A DNA stretch of 7,967 nt from Verrucomicrobiota bacterium. Its GTDB lineage: Bacteria; Verrucomicrobiota; Verrucomicrobiia; Limisphaerales; UBA1100. Position numbers and translations under genes: made by a program. Positions 1-7,967 of the stretch are shown here, piece after piece; the stretch's first letter is position 1; every line of letters starts with the position of its first letter. The DNA lies in NCBI GenBank assembly GCA_028872685.1, contig JAPKEI010000122.1, positions 1 to 7,967 of the forward strand. The letters are read 5' to 3'. The notes under the pieces are model-generated. The model was given only the letters and a program-made list of their open reading frames with translations, was not told where the DNA came from and did no database searches.

Positions 1-1060
1 TCGGCGAGCTGATGCCACCTTCGTGCTGGTTTTGTTTGTAGAGGCGGAAAGGCGTATTGCCGGCGTGGGCCCAACTGGCGTCATAGGTCCAGTAGGATTT
101 TGGATCCCACGGTTTGAGGTTACGGCCACGCGTACGCTCGAAGGGGCACGCACCGTTGTCAGCACAAAAGAGAAAAAGCGTATTATCCCACGCACCCTTA
201 GTCTTAAGCTTGGCGATGATGCGGCCGATGTTTTCATCCATCACCTCCACCATTGCAGCAAACACCTCCATACGATCGGCCTCCCACTGGCGATCGACCG
301 CGCTGAGGCTGTCCCACGCGGGGATGTGCGCGGGGCGTTTGCTGAGCGCAAACTTTTTTGGGATGAGGCCGCTCTTGAGCTGCTTCGCATAACGCGTGCT
401 GCGCAGCGTATCCCATCCGCCGTCGTACGCGCCGTCCCATTTCTTCACGTCCGCCTCCGGCGCGTGCAACGGGTAATGCGGCGCGTTGAAGGCAACGTAT
501 AACAGAAACGGATCGTCTTTCGCCGTGACTTCATCCAAAAACTTCAGCGCGAAATCGCCCATCGCATGCGTGGTATAAAACGGTCGACCATTGAGCACCT
601 TCGGCACCTCGTACTTTTCGCCATTGTAGCGAAACGACTCGTCGCCCGTAAAAAAATTACACGCGCCGGACAAATGCCCCCAGTAGCGCTGAAAGCCGAA
701 GTCCGTCGGTTGTTGATTCAGGTGCCATTTGCCGACCATCGAGGTGGAATAACCAGCCTTGCCGAGCACCTCTGCGATGGTCGCTCCACGGCTCAGGCTC
801 GCGCCACCGGCTTGGTCGCAGTACAGCCCGGTGAGCAGGCTTACTCGCGAGGAATGACATTTGGCTGTGTTATAAAACTGCGAGAACCGCAGCCCTTTGG
901 CCGACAGCGCGTCGAGATTCGGCGTGCGAATTTCCGAGCCGTAACAGCCAATATCCGCAAAGCCTAGGTCATCGGCCATAATCAAAACAACATTCGGCCG
1001 CGGTGCCGCCGAAAGATTCAACGTCCAAAGCGCCATCAGCAAAAAAAGGATGCGTTTCAC
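1..1060 (-). CDS. Secreted type I sulfatase (formylglycine-dependent), 3' end cut by window edge
   Basis: Hydrolyses a sulfate ester using a formylglycine made from cysteine; the substrate is unknown. The reading frame is open for 353 codons from a GTG at 1060 to the left edge, so the C terminus is missing. The GTG gives a short basic start (VKRILFLLMA), a hydrophobic core and a plausible cut near LSAA, as expected of an exported enzyme. An ATG at 1079 lies in another frame. Visible landmarks are metal ligands D30-D31 (MADDLG), the formylglycine site C68-H-S-S-R72, GKWHL at 110-114, H195 in NAPHYP, D301-N302 and K342 ahead of EGG. The motif has Ser where Pro or Ala is usual. The middle part (GWDTLR at 215-220, SGLIP, MDENIGR) closely parallels the sulfatase starting at 6813, so these two are paralogues. 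The gene diverges from icd. The fold and class are certain; the substrate is not known. Confidence 0.93.
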   Translation of the reverse strand, partial: MKRILFLLMALWTLNLSAAPRPNVVLIMADDLGFADIGCYGSEIRTPNLDALSAKGLRFSQFYNTAKCHSSRVSLLTGLYCDQAGGASLSRGATIAEVLGKAGYSTSMVGKWHLNQQPTDFGFQRYWGHLSGACNFFTGDESFRYNGEKYEVPKVLNGRPFYTTHAMGDFALKFLDEVTAKDDPFLLYVAFNAPHYPLHAPEADVKKWDGAYDGGWDTLRSTRYAKQLKSGLIPKKFALSKRPAHIPAWDSLSAVDRQWEADRMEVFAAMVEVMDENIGRIIAKLKTKGAWDNTLFLFCADNGACPFERTRGRNLKPWDPKSYWTYDASWAHAGNTPFRLYKQNQHEGGISSP

Positions 1061-1162
1061 GCGAGAAGTCTTTGCGCATCGCGACGTGCAGGTCAAGCAA
1101 CGGCAAATCCGAACAGGATTGCAGATGAGGCAGGAAACTGTTAGTTGTCCCGCTTTTATCGC
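1061..1162. promoter_or_regulatory. Divergent intergenic region between sulfatase 1 and icd
   Basis: About 100 bases separate the GTG of the minus-strand sulfatase from the preferred icd ATG, so promoters for both genes should lie here or overlap the gene starts. I cannot place convincing -35 and -10 boxes for either direction. An imperfect inverted repeat lies at 1103-1122: GCAAATCC, a five-base loop, then GGATTGC, pairing seven bases with one bulged A. It could be an operator or chance. The minus-strand gene has no clear Shine-Dalgarno sequence ahead of its GTG. Confidence 0.4.
1132..1136 (+). promoter_or_regulatory. Possible ribosome binding site upstream of icd
   Basis: AGGAA at 1132-1136 is the only good Shine-Dalgarno-like sequence near the icd start. 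It sits 8 bases before an in-frame TTG at 1145, but 26 bases before the ATG at 1163 and 35 before the ATG at 1172. Spacing alone favours TTG, which would add six residues (MSRFYR). Homology favours 1163. The site therefore leaves the true start unsettled. Confidence 0.35.
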
Positions 1163-3388
<2,226 letters not shown>

Positions 3389-3412
3389 GACAGGCCTTCG
3401 CTTGGATGGAAA

Positions 3413-3431
3413 TTATGGCCTTCTGCCATAA
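3413..3431. terminator. Possible terminator hairpin between convergent genes
   Basis: In the 67-base gap between the icd stop and the stop of the minus-strand sulfatase, TTATGGC at 3413-3419 and GCCATAA at 3425-3431 form a perfect 7-base-pair stem with a 5-base loop (CTTCT). The position suits a shared terminator. The stem is short and mostly A-T at its base. No real U-tract follows on the plus strand; on the minus strand only TTTCC follows. It may therefore be weak, factor-dependent or fortuitous. Confidence 0.4.
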
Positions 3432-3455
3432 GGAAAAACTACCGGAGGAATTTGA

Positions 3456-4820
3456 TCACTGTCGTTTCGGGGTAACGTCCTTCACCCAAGCCGTGTGCAG
3501 CATGCGTAAGCGGTCAACAAACTCGGGTTTCTCTTTCGCGTAGTTTTTAACCTCCGGCTTCGCATCGGCAAGATTGTGCAATGTCACTTGCGGCCGACCC
3601 GTGGTGCCGATCAATTTCCAATCGCCCTCACGAATCGCCCATTTATTACCCCACGCGAAATGCAGCGTTTTCCGAGGTAACTGCGCCTTGGCATCATGAA
3701 TAATGGGATGGAGATTGAATCCATCGAGCTTGGGCGCTTTGGCAGGCTGCTTTACGCCGCACAAGGAAAGCACGGTGGGAAACCAATCCATCGCGGTAAT
3801 GATTTGCCCGCGCACTGCTCCCTTGGGCAGCTTAGCCGGGTAGCTGATGATGGCCGGCACGCGCACCCCTCCCTCGAGGAAGCTGCCTTTTTGCCCGATC
3901 CATTTGCCGGTGGAGCCGCCACCACTGGCACCATAAAAATGACCCTTGGGATAGCCACTTTTGTGATTGTCCACGCGAATGCGGTTGCCGGTTTCCTCCG
4001 AGTGCCCGTTGTCACTCATGTAAATGACGATTGTGTTTTCCCGCAACCCGTGTTCTTCCAGTTTGTCGATCACTTGACCGATGTAGTAATCTGTGGTGGT
4101 CACGATCGCGCCGTAAGAGCGCCGTGCCGGATCTGTTACATCCTTATACAACCTCTCATGCTTCTTGAGCGCTTGCTCCGGGTAATGCGGAATATTAAAA
4201 GGCACATAGAGGAAGAAGGGCCGACCTTTGTTTTCGTCAATAAACTTCAGGGACCGCTGCACCATCAGTTCAGGAAAATATTTATCGGGCGCCTTCACCG
4301 GCGTGGTGCCTTCATAGAGATCATGAAAACCCGTGCCGTGCAGGAAGTAATGATTATAGTTGTCAATGAACCCGTCACGGATGCCAAAGAATTCATCGAA
4401 GCCCTGCTTCTTGGGTCCGTAATCGCGGTGCGCGCCCAAGTGCCATTTGCCGTATAAGGCCGTGCGGTACCCCGCCGGCTTCAACGCTTCGGCCAACGTC
4501 ACTTCTTGTAACGCCATATTAATGCCCTTGGCCGAATTCATATCACCTTGGGTCCAGTGACGCACTCCCCCACGCTGGGGATGTCGACCGGTCAACAAGG
4601 CCGCGCGCGCCGGACAACACACCGTGTGCGCATAAGCTTGAGTAAACCGCACACCCGTTGCCGCCAGTTTGTCGATATTAGGCGTAATCAGATCCTTGGA
4701 GCCGTAACAATTGGCATCGATGGTTCCTTGATCATCAGTGAAGAGAATCACCACATTCGGGGATTTAGCCTGCAGTCCGTTAACACATAACAGAAAAAGA
4801 AGAGTAAAAATACGGTTCAT
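3456..4820 (-). CDS. Secreted type I sulfatase, complete
   Basis: Sulfate-ester hydrolase of the alkaline-phosphatase superfamily, 454 residues from the ATG at 4820. An in-frame ATG at 4832 would add MLLP. I prefer 4820 because it begins a classic signal peptide (MNRIFTLLFLLCVNGLQA) and has GGGAA at about 11 bases upstream. Numbered from 4820: metal ligands D29-D30 (FTDDQG), formylglycine site C68-C-P-A-R72 followed by AALLTG, GKWHLG at 124-129, H212 in IPHYP, D270-N271 (SDNGH) and K311 ahead of FLEGGVRVP. All expected catalytic positions are present, so it should be active once a maturase converts C68. A Gly/Ser-rich loop (GASGGGSTG) precedes K311. The C-terminal part holds the usual small subdomain (WAIREGDWKLI). 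It is a different subtype from its neighbours. It converges with icd and diverges from the sulfatase at 4906. The substrate cannot be inferred. Confidence 0.95.
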   Translation of the reverse strand: MNRIFTLLFLLCVNGLQAKSPNVVILFTDDQGTIDANCYGSKDLITPNIDKLAATGVRFTQAYAHTVCCPARAALLTGRHPQRGGVRHWTQGDMNSAKGINMALQEVTLAEALKPAGYRTALYGKWHLGAHRDYGPKKQGFDEFFGIRDGFIDNYNHYFLHGTGFHDLYEGTTPVKAPDKYFPELMVQRSLKFIDENKGRPFFLYVPFNIPHYPEQALKKHERLYKDVTDPARRSYGAIVTTTDYYIGQVIDKLEEHGLRENTIVIYMSDNGHSEETGNRIRVDNHKSGYPKGHFYGASGGGSTGKWIGQKGSFLEGGVRVPAIISYPAKLPKGAVRGQIITAMDWFPTVLSLCGVKQPAKAPKLDGFNLHPIIHDAKAQLPRKTLHFAWGNKWAIREGDWKLIGTTGRPQVTLHNLADAKPEVKNYAKEKPEFVDRLRMLHTAWVKDVTPKRQ

Positions 4821-4905
4821 GGGCAGCAGCATTTCCCAGAAAGTTTACAGGGTCAATCTTACTCGCTTGTTTAAGCAAAATTCGATCGTTAGGCTCAATC
4901 CACGC
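4821..4905. promoter_or_regulatory. Divergent intergenic region between sulfatases 2 and 3
   Basis: About 85 bases separate two divergently transcribed sulfatases, so promoters for both, and perhaps a shared control site, should be here. The plus strand has TTTACA at 4844-4849, a plausible -35, but no good -10 at the right distance. Small palindromic elements are GCTT-GTTT-AAGC (4865-4876) and CGATCG (4883-4888). Neither is long enough to name an operator. No clear Shine-Dalgarno precedes the ATG at 4906. Confidence 0.4.
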
Positions 4906-6786
4906 ATGAAACATTTCCTTCTCGTCCTCTTTGCACTATTTGCGTTTTCCATTTCCGCAGCGGAGAAACCGAATCTGGTCCTGATCTTCATTGATGACAT
5001 GGGCTATGGCGATATTGGCCCCTTCGGCTCAAAGCTCAACCGGACGCCAAACCTCGACCGCATGGCAAAGGAAGGCCGAAAACTCACGAGCTTTTATGCC
5101 GCGCCGGTTTGCTCGGCCTCGCGAGCGCAATTGATGACCGGCTGCTACGCGCCGCGCGTAGGAGTGCCCGGCGTTTTCTTTCCGGCCGGTCGTAACGGGC
5201 TTAACCCCAAGGAACACACGGTCGCCGATTACCTCAAGGAACTAGGCTACTCCACCATGTGTGTGGGCAAATGGCATTTGGGAGACCAACGTGAGTTCCT
5301 TCCCACGAGGCATGGTTTTGATGGCTACTTTGGCATCCCCTACTCCAATGACATGGGCCGTACCGCTACCGGCAATGGCAAGCGGGTTCATCCGTTAATG
5401 CGTGATGAAAAAGTGGCCGAGCTACTGGAAGACGAAGGTCAGCGTCGCGTCACCCGTGAATACACCGAGGAAGCGGTGAAATTTATTGAGACCAACGCCA
5501 AGGCAGACAAAAACTTTTTCCTCTACCTGCCTCACACTGCCATGCATGTGCCGCTCTTTCCGCATCCGGATTTTGTCGGCAAATCCAAGAATGGCACCTA
5601 TGGCGACTGGGTGGAGGAAGTCGACTGGAGTGTGGGCCAGGTACTCAAAACTCTGGAGCGTTTGAAGATTGAAAAGGATACCTTAGTTCTCTTTACCAGC
5701 GACAACGGTCCGTGGGCTTCCAAGGGCAAGGCCGGCGGTGTATCGGGACCCTTGCGCGGCAGCAAGGGCTGCACCCTGGAAGGCGGTGTGCGCGAACCCA
5801 CCATTGCCTGGTGGCCGGGCACCATTGCACCGGGCACAGAGTCTGCGGGCATCGCCGGCACCACGGACGTGCTCCCCACCTTTGTTTCACTCGCAGGCGG
5901 TAAAGTTAAAAAAAATATCAAGATTGATGGCGTGGATGTATCGAAGTGGATGATCGGTAAAACCGAAACGTCCCCGCGTAATACCTGGCATTATTTCCGC
6001 GGCACCCGACTGGAAGCGGTACGGCAGGGTCCATGGAAACTGGCCATAACCGGCCAATCTCTCGGAATGGGCATTCGGCAGCGAGATGCTGATCTGGCTA
6101 AAGGGGGTCGACTATACAATCTGGAAAAAGAAATCGGCGAGAAAACCAACCTAGCAACGGAGAACCCGACCATTGTCAAAAAACTGGAAGAAATGGCGGC
6201 TCAAATTTCCGAAGACATTGCCGCCAATAAACGACCAGCCGGCACAGTCCAAAATCCAGTAACGCTCTACCCCTCCACCGGTCGCAAGCGACCTACCAAA
6301 AAACCCGGGAAGCCCGCCAAACCGATCAACTGGGACAAGGCCAAACTGGGCGACACCTTCACCAGCGCATCACTACCCGATATTGCCGGCAAACCCTTCA
6401 CCATTCAGGCGACTGTAGAGATTGAACCCGGCAAAAAAGCCAACGGCATCATCCTTGCCCATGGTGGCTCTGCGGTGGGTTACGCACTATATGCAAAGGA
6501 TGGTAACCTTTTTTTTACCGTTCGCCTTGGCCAGAACGCCGTGCAAAAAATCGCGTTTGGTTCGCCGGAAGAAAAAATGGAGATCACCGCCAGCCTCACC
6601 AAGGAAAAACTCTCAATACAAGTTGGTGAGAAATCGGTTGAAGCCAAGTCGCATGGTCTTTTGAGCAGACACCCGCAGGAAGATATCTGCGTTGGTCATG
6701 ACGACAAAAACCCGGTCGATGCTGAAGCTCCCTCTACCCGTATCAACGGTAAGTTGACGGACCTAAAGTTCAGCATTGGAAAATAA
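4906..6786 (+). CDS. Secreted arylsulfatase A-like sulfatase with extra C-terminal beta-rich domain
   Basis: Sulfate-ester hydrolase, 626 residues from the ATG at 4906. The frame is open upstream to 4738, but that stretch overlaps the divergent sulfatase and lacks a signal; 4906 starts an ideal signal peptide (MKHFLLVLFALFAFSISAAE). Landmarks are metal ligands D30-D31 (IDDMGYGD), formylglycine site C69-S-A-S-R73 then AQLMTG, GKWHLGD at 121-127, H214 in AMHVP, D266-N267 (SDNGPW), and GPLRGSKG with K287 before LEGGVREP. The last pattern is typical of arylsulfatase A/GALNS-like members. The sulfatase part ends near residue 450. A Pro/Lys/Arg-rich linker follows (about 453-475), then a roughly 150-residue domain (476-626) with alternating beta-strand character (FTIQATVEIEP, YALYAKDGNLFFTVRLG, INGKLTDLKFSIGK). 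It resembles a LamG/concanavalin-like sandwich and might bind glycan. The gene is followed after 26 bases by another sulfatase and probably shares its transcript. Confidence 0.95.
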   Translation: MKHFLLVLFALFAFSISAAEKPNLVLIFIDDMGYGDIGPFGSKLNRTPNLDRMAKEGRKLTSFYAAPVCSASRAQLMTGCYAPRVGVPGVFFPAGRNGLNPKEHTVADYLKELGYSTMCVGKWHLGDQREFLPTRHGFDGYFGIPYSNDMGRTATGNGKRVHPLMRDEKVAELLEDEGQRRVTREYTEEAVKFIETNAKADKNFFLYLPHTAMHVPLFPHPDFVGKSKNGTYGDWVEEVDWSVGQVLKTLERLKIEKDTLVLFTSDNGPWASKGKAGGVSGPLRGSKGCTLEGGVREPTIAWWPGTIAPGTESAGIAGTTDVLPTFVSLAGGKVKKNIKIDGVDVSKWMIGKTETSPRNTWHYFRGTRLEAVRQGPWKLAITGQSLGMGIRQRDADLAKGGRLYNLEKEIGEKTNLATENPTIVKKLEEMAAQISEDIAANKRPAGTVQNPVTLYPSTGRKRPTKKPGKPAKPINWDKAKLGDTFTSASLPDIAGKPFTIQATVEIEPGKKANGIILAHGGSAVGYALYAKDGNLFFTVRLGQNAVQKIAFGSPEEKMEITASLTKEKLSIQVGEKSVEAKSHGLLSRHPQEDICVGHDDKNPVDAEAPSTRINGKLTDLKFSIGK

Positions 6787-6812
6787 AAAGTCATCAACAT
6801 TTTTTTAACTTT

Positions 6813-7967
6813 ATGAAAACTATCCTACCTACCCTACTCGCTTTCCTGCTGTACCTCACTGCCGTCGGAGAACAAAGGAAACAACCTGACATTATCCTGA
6901 TCATGGCCGATGACGCCGGTTATTCAGACTTCGGCTGCTATGGTGGTGAGATAGAGACGCCGGCACTGGATAAACTAGCAGCCAATGGACTTCGCTTTTC
7001 GCAGTTCTACAACACCGGACGCTGCTGCCCTTCCCGTGCGGCATTGTTAACCGGGGTTTATCAGCATCAGGCAGGCATGGGACACATGGCTCGCGACCGG
7101 GGCATTCCCAGTTACAGCGGCACCATCCTCCCGCATATTCCAACTCTCGCTGAGCGTCTCAAAAAGGGTGGTTATCGAACCACGATGACCGGCAAGTGGC
7201 ATCTTGGAATCGAGCCAGCGCAGTCGCCCATCGCACGAGGCTTTGATCGTTTTTATGGCACGCGTAATTTCATTGATTCCTATTTCACCGTGCTGAAGCA
7301 CTGCCCCGTGTTTCTAGACGATAAAGAAGTGCTTCCGGGTACCGAGAAGCCCGTGAACCATCTACATCCGGATCAGGAATGGTACACCACTGATGTGTTC
7401 ACCGATTACGCCCTGCATTTCATGGATGAATCCTTCAAGGAACACGCCGACCAGCCACTTTTCCTGTACCTAGCCTACAACGCGCCGCATTTCCCGCTGC
7501 ACGCGCGTGAGGAGGACACCAAGAAATACCGCGGCCGGTTCCGGGACGTGGGCTGGGACAAGCTTCGCCAAGAACGTTACAATCGTATGGTGAAACTAGG
7601 TTTGATCAAAAAAGAATGGGCACTTTCACCTTTGGATGCTCCCAAATGGGAAACCTACGATGCCAAGTTACGCGATGAACTGGATTTTAAGATGGCACTC
7701 TACGCAGCCATTATTGATCGCATGGACCAAAATATAGGTCGAGTGGTAAAAAAGCTTAAAGATGCCGGCCGGTTGGACAATGCCCTGATCCTGTTCATGG
7801 TCGATAATGGCGTACCCGGTACTGGCGTGCACGACTGGCGCGGGCTCTTCGCCAAGAGCGGAAAGCACCCTGAGACACGTGTGGACAATTACCCGGAGTG
7901 GGGTAGGCGTGGTGGCTGGTCCTCCAGTTCCGGCCGCGGCTGGGCCAACCTAAGCAATACCCCCTTT
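6813..7967 (+). CDS. Secreted type I sulfatase, 3' end cut by window edge
   Basis: Sulfate-ester hydrolase; 385 codons are visible from the ATG at 6813 and the frame is open at the right edge. The N terminus (MKTILPTLLAFLLYLTAVGE) is a likely signal peptide, though the cleavage point is unclear. Landmarks are D33-D34 (MADDAGYSD), formylglycine site C71-C-P-S-R75 then AALLTG, GKWHLG at 127-132, H226 in NAPHFP and D331-N332 (VDNG). The Lys-containing block before EGG lies beyond the window. The insert with GWDKLR (247-252), LGLIKK, ALSPLDAPKW and MDQNIGR matches the minus-strand sulfatase at the left edge, marking one subfamily. The start lies 26 bases after the preceding sulfatase stop with no terminator hairpin between, so the two are probably an operon. 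The leader before the ATG is A/T-rich (a run of seven T at about 6801-6807) with no Shine-Dalgarno sequence. The substrate is unknown. Confidence 0.93.
   Translation, partial: MKTILPTLLAFLLYLTAVGEQRKQPDIILIMADDAGYSDFGCYGGEIETPALDKLAANGLRFSQFYNTGRCCPSRAALLTGVYQHQAGMGHMARDRGIPSYSGTILPHIPTLAERLKKGGYRTTMTGKWHLGIEPAQSPIARGFDRFYGTRNFIDSYFTVLKHCPVFLDDKEVLPGTEKPVNHLHPDQEWYTTDVFTDYALHFMDESFKEHADQPLFLYLAYNAPHFPLHAREEDTKKYRGRFRDVGWDKLRQERYNRMVKLGLIKKEWALSPLDAPKWETYDAKLRDELDFKMALYAAIIDRMDQNIGRVVKKLKDAGRLDNALILFMVDNGVPGTGVHDWRGLFAKSGKHPETRVDNYPEWGRRGGWSSSSGRGWANLSNTPF

Noticed and set aside
23..967. Plus-strand open frames at 23-502 and 566-967
   Set aside because: Both are antisense to the left-edge sulfatase, whose frame is open throughout and has full family motifs.
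3696..4457. 253-codon open frame on the plus strand opposite sulfatase 2
   Set aside because: It is entirely antisense to a complete sulfatase with all catalytic motifs. Its protein shows no family features.
4738..4905. N-terminal extension of sulfatase 3 by 56 codons
   Set aside because: It would overlap the start of the divergent sulfatase and bury the clear signal peptide that begins at the ATG at 4906.
6787..6812. T-run between sulfatases 3 and 4 as a possible terminator
   Set aside because: The seven T residues are not preceded by any GC-rich stem, so there is no intrinsic terminator. Co-transcription is more likely.

Overview
This window reads as chromosomal DNA from a free-living, sulfatase-rich bacterium. 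The best guess is the PVC group (Verrucomicrobiota or Planctomycetota, probably aquatic). That inference rests on four formylglycine-type sulfatases in under 8 kb, all with export signals, set around a housekeeping gene. Lineage is inferred from gene content only; no rRNA or other phylogenetic marker is present apart from the isocitrate dehydrogenase.

Layout, left to right. (1) A minus-strand sulfatase whose C-terminal end runs off the left edge (1-1060). (2) A divergent intergenic region of about 100 bases. (3) icd, a complete plus-strand gene for the monomeric NADP-dependent isocitrate dehydrogenase (start 1163 preferred, end 3388). (4) A 67-base convergent gap holding a small perfect hairpin. 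(5) A second, complete minus-strand sulfatase (3456-4820). (6) A divergent intergenic region of about 85 bases. (7) A third sulfatase on the plus strand (4906-6786), which carries an extra C-terminal beta-rich domain. (8) After 26 bases, a fourth plus-strand sulfatase (from 6813) that runs off the right edge. No gap reaches 300 bases, and I see no tRNA, rRNA, CRISPR array, insertion sequence or phage gene.

The four sulfatases belong to the alkaline-phosphatase-like type I superfamily. Each keeps the Asp-Asp metal ligands near the N terminus, a Cys-X-X-X-Arg formylglycine site, the Gly-Lys-Trp-His block, a His about 200 residues in, and the Asp-Asn pair. Each has a hydrophobic N-terminal signal. 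Together they suggest extracytoplasmic desulfation of sulfated polysaccharides or other sulfate esters, with sulfatases 3 and 4 probably co-transcribed. The first and fourth are clear paralogues of one subfamily; the second and third are of different types. Their substrates cannot be read from sequence. The icd gene is a TCA-cycle enzyme with no evident functional link to sulfatases, and it is not in an operon with them.

I found no convincing undescribed system. The points most worth checking are a strong codon-usage shift inside icd, the Cys-X-Ser-X-Arg formylglycine motif in the first sulfatase, and the appended C-terminal domain of the third.
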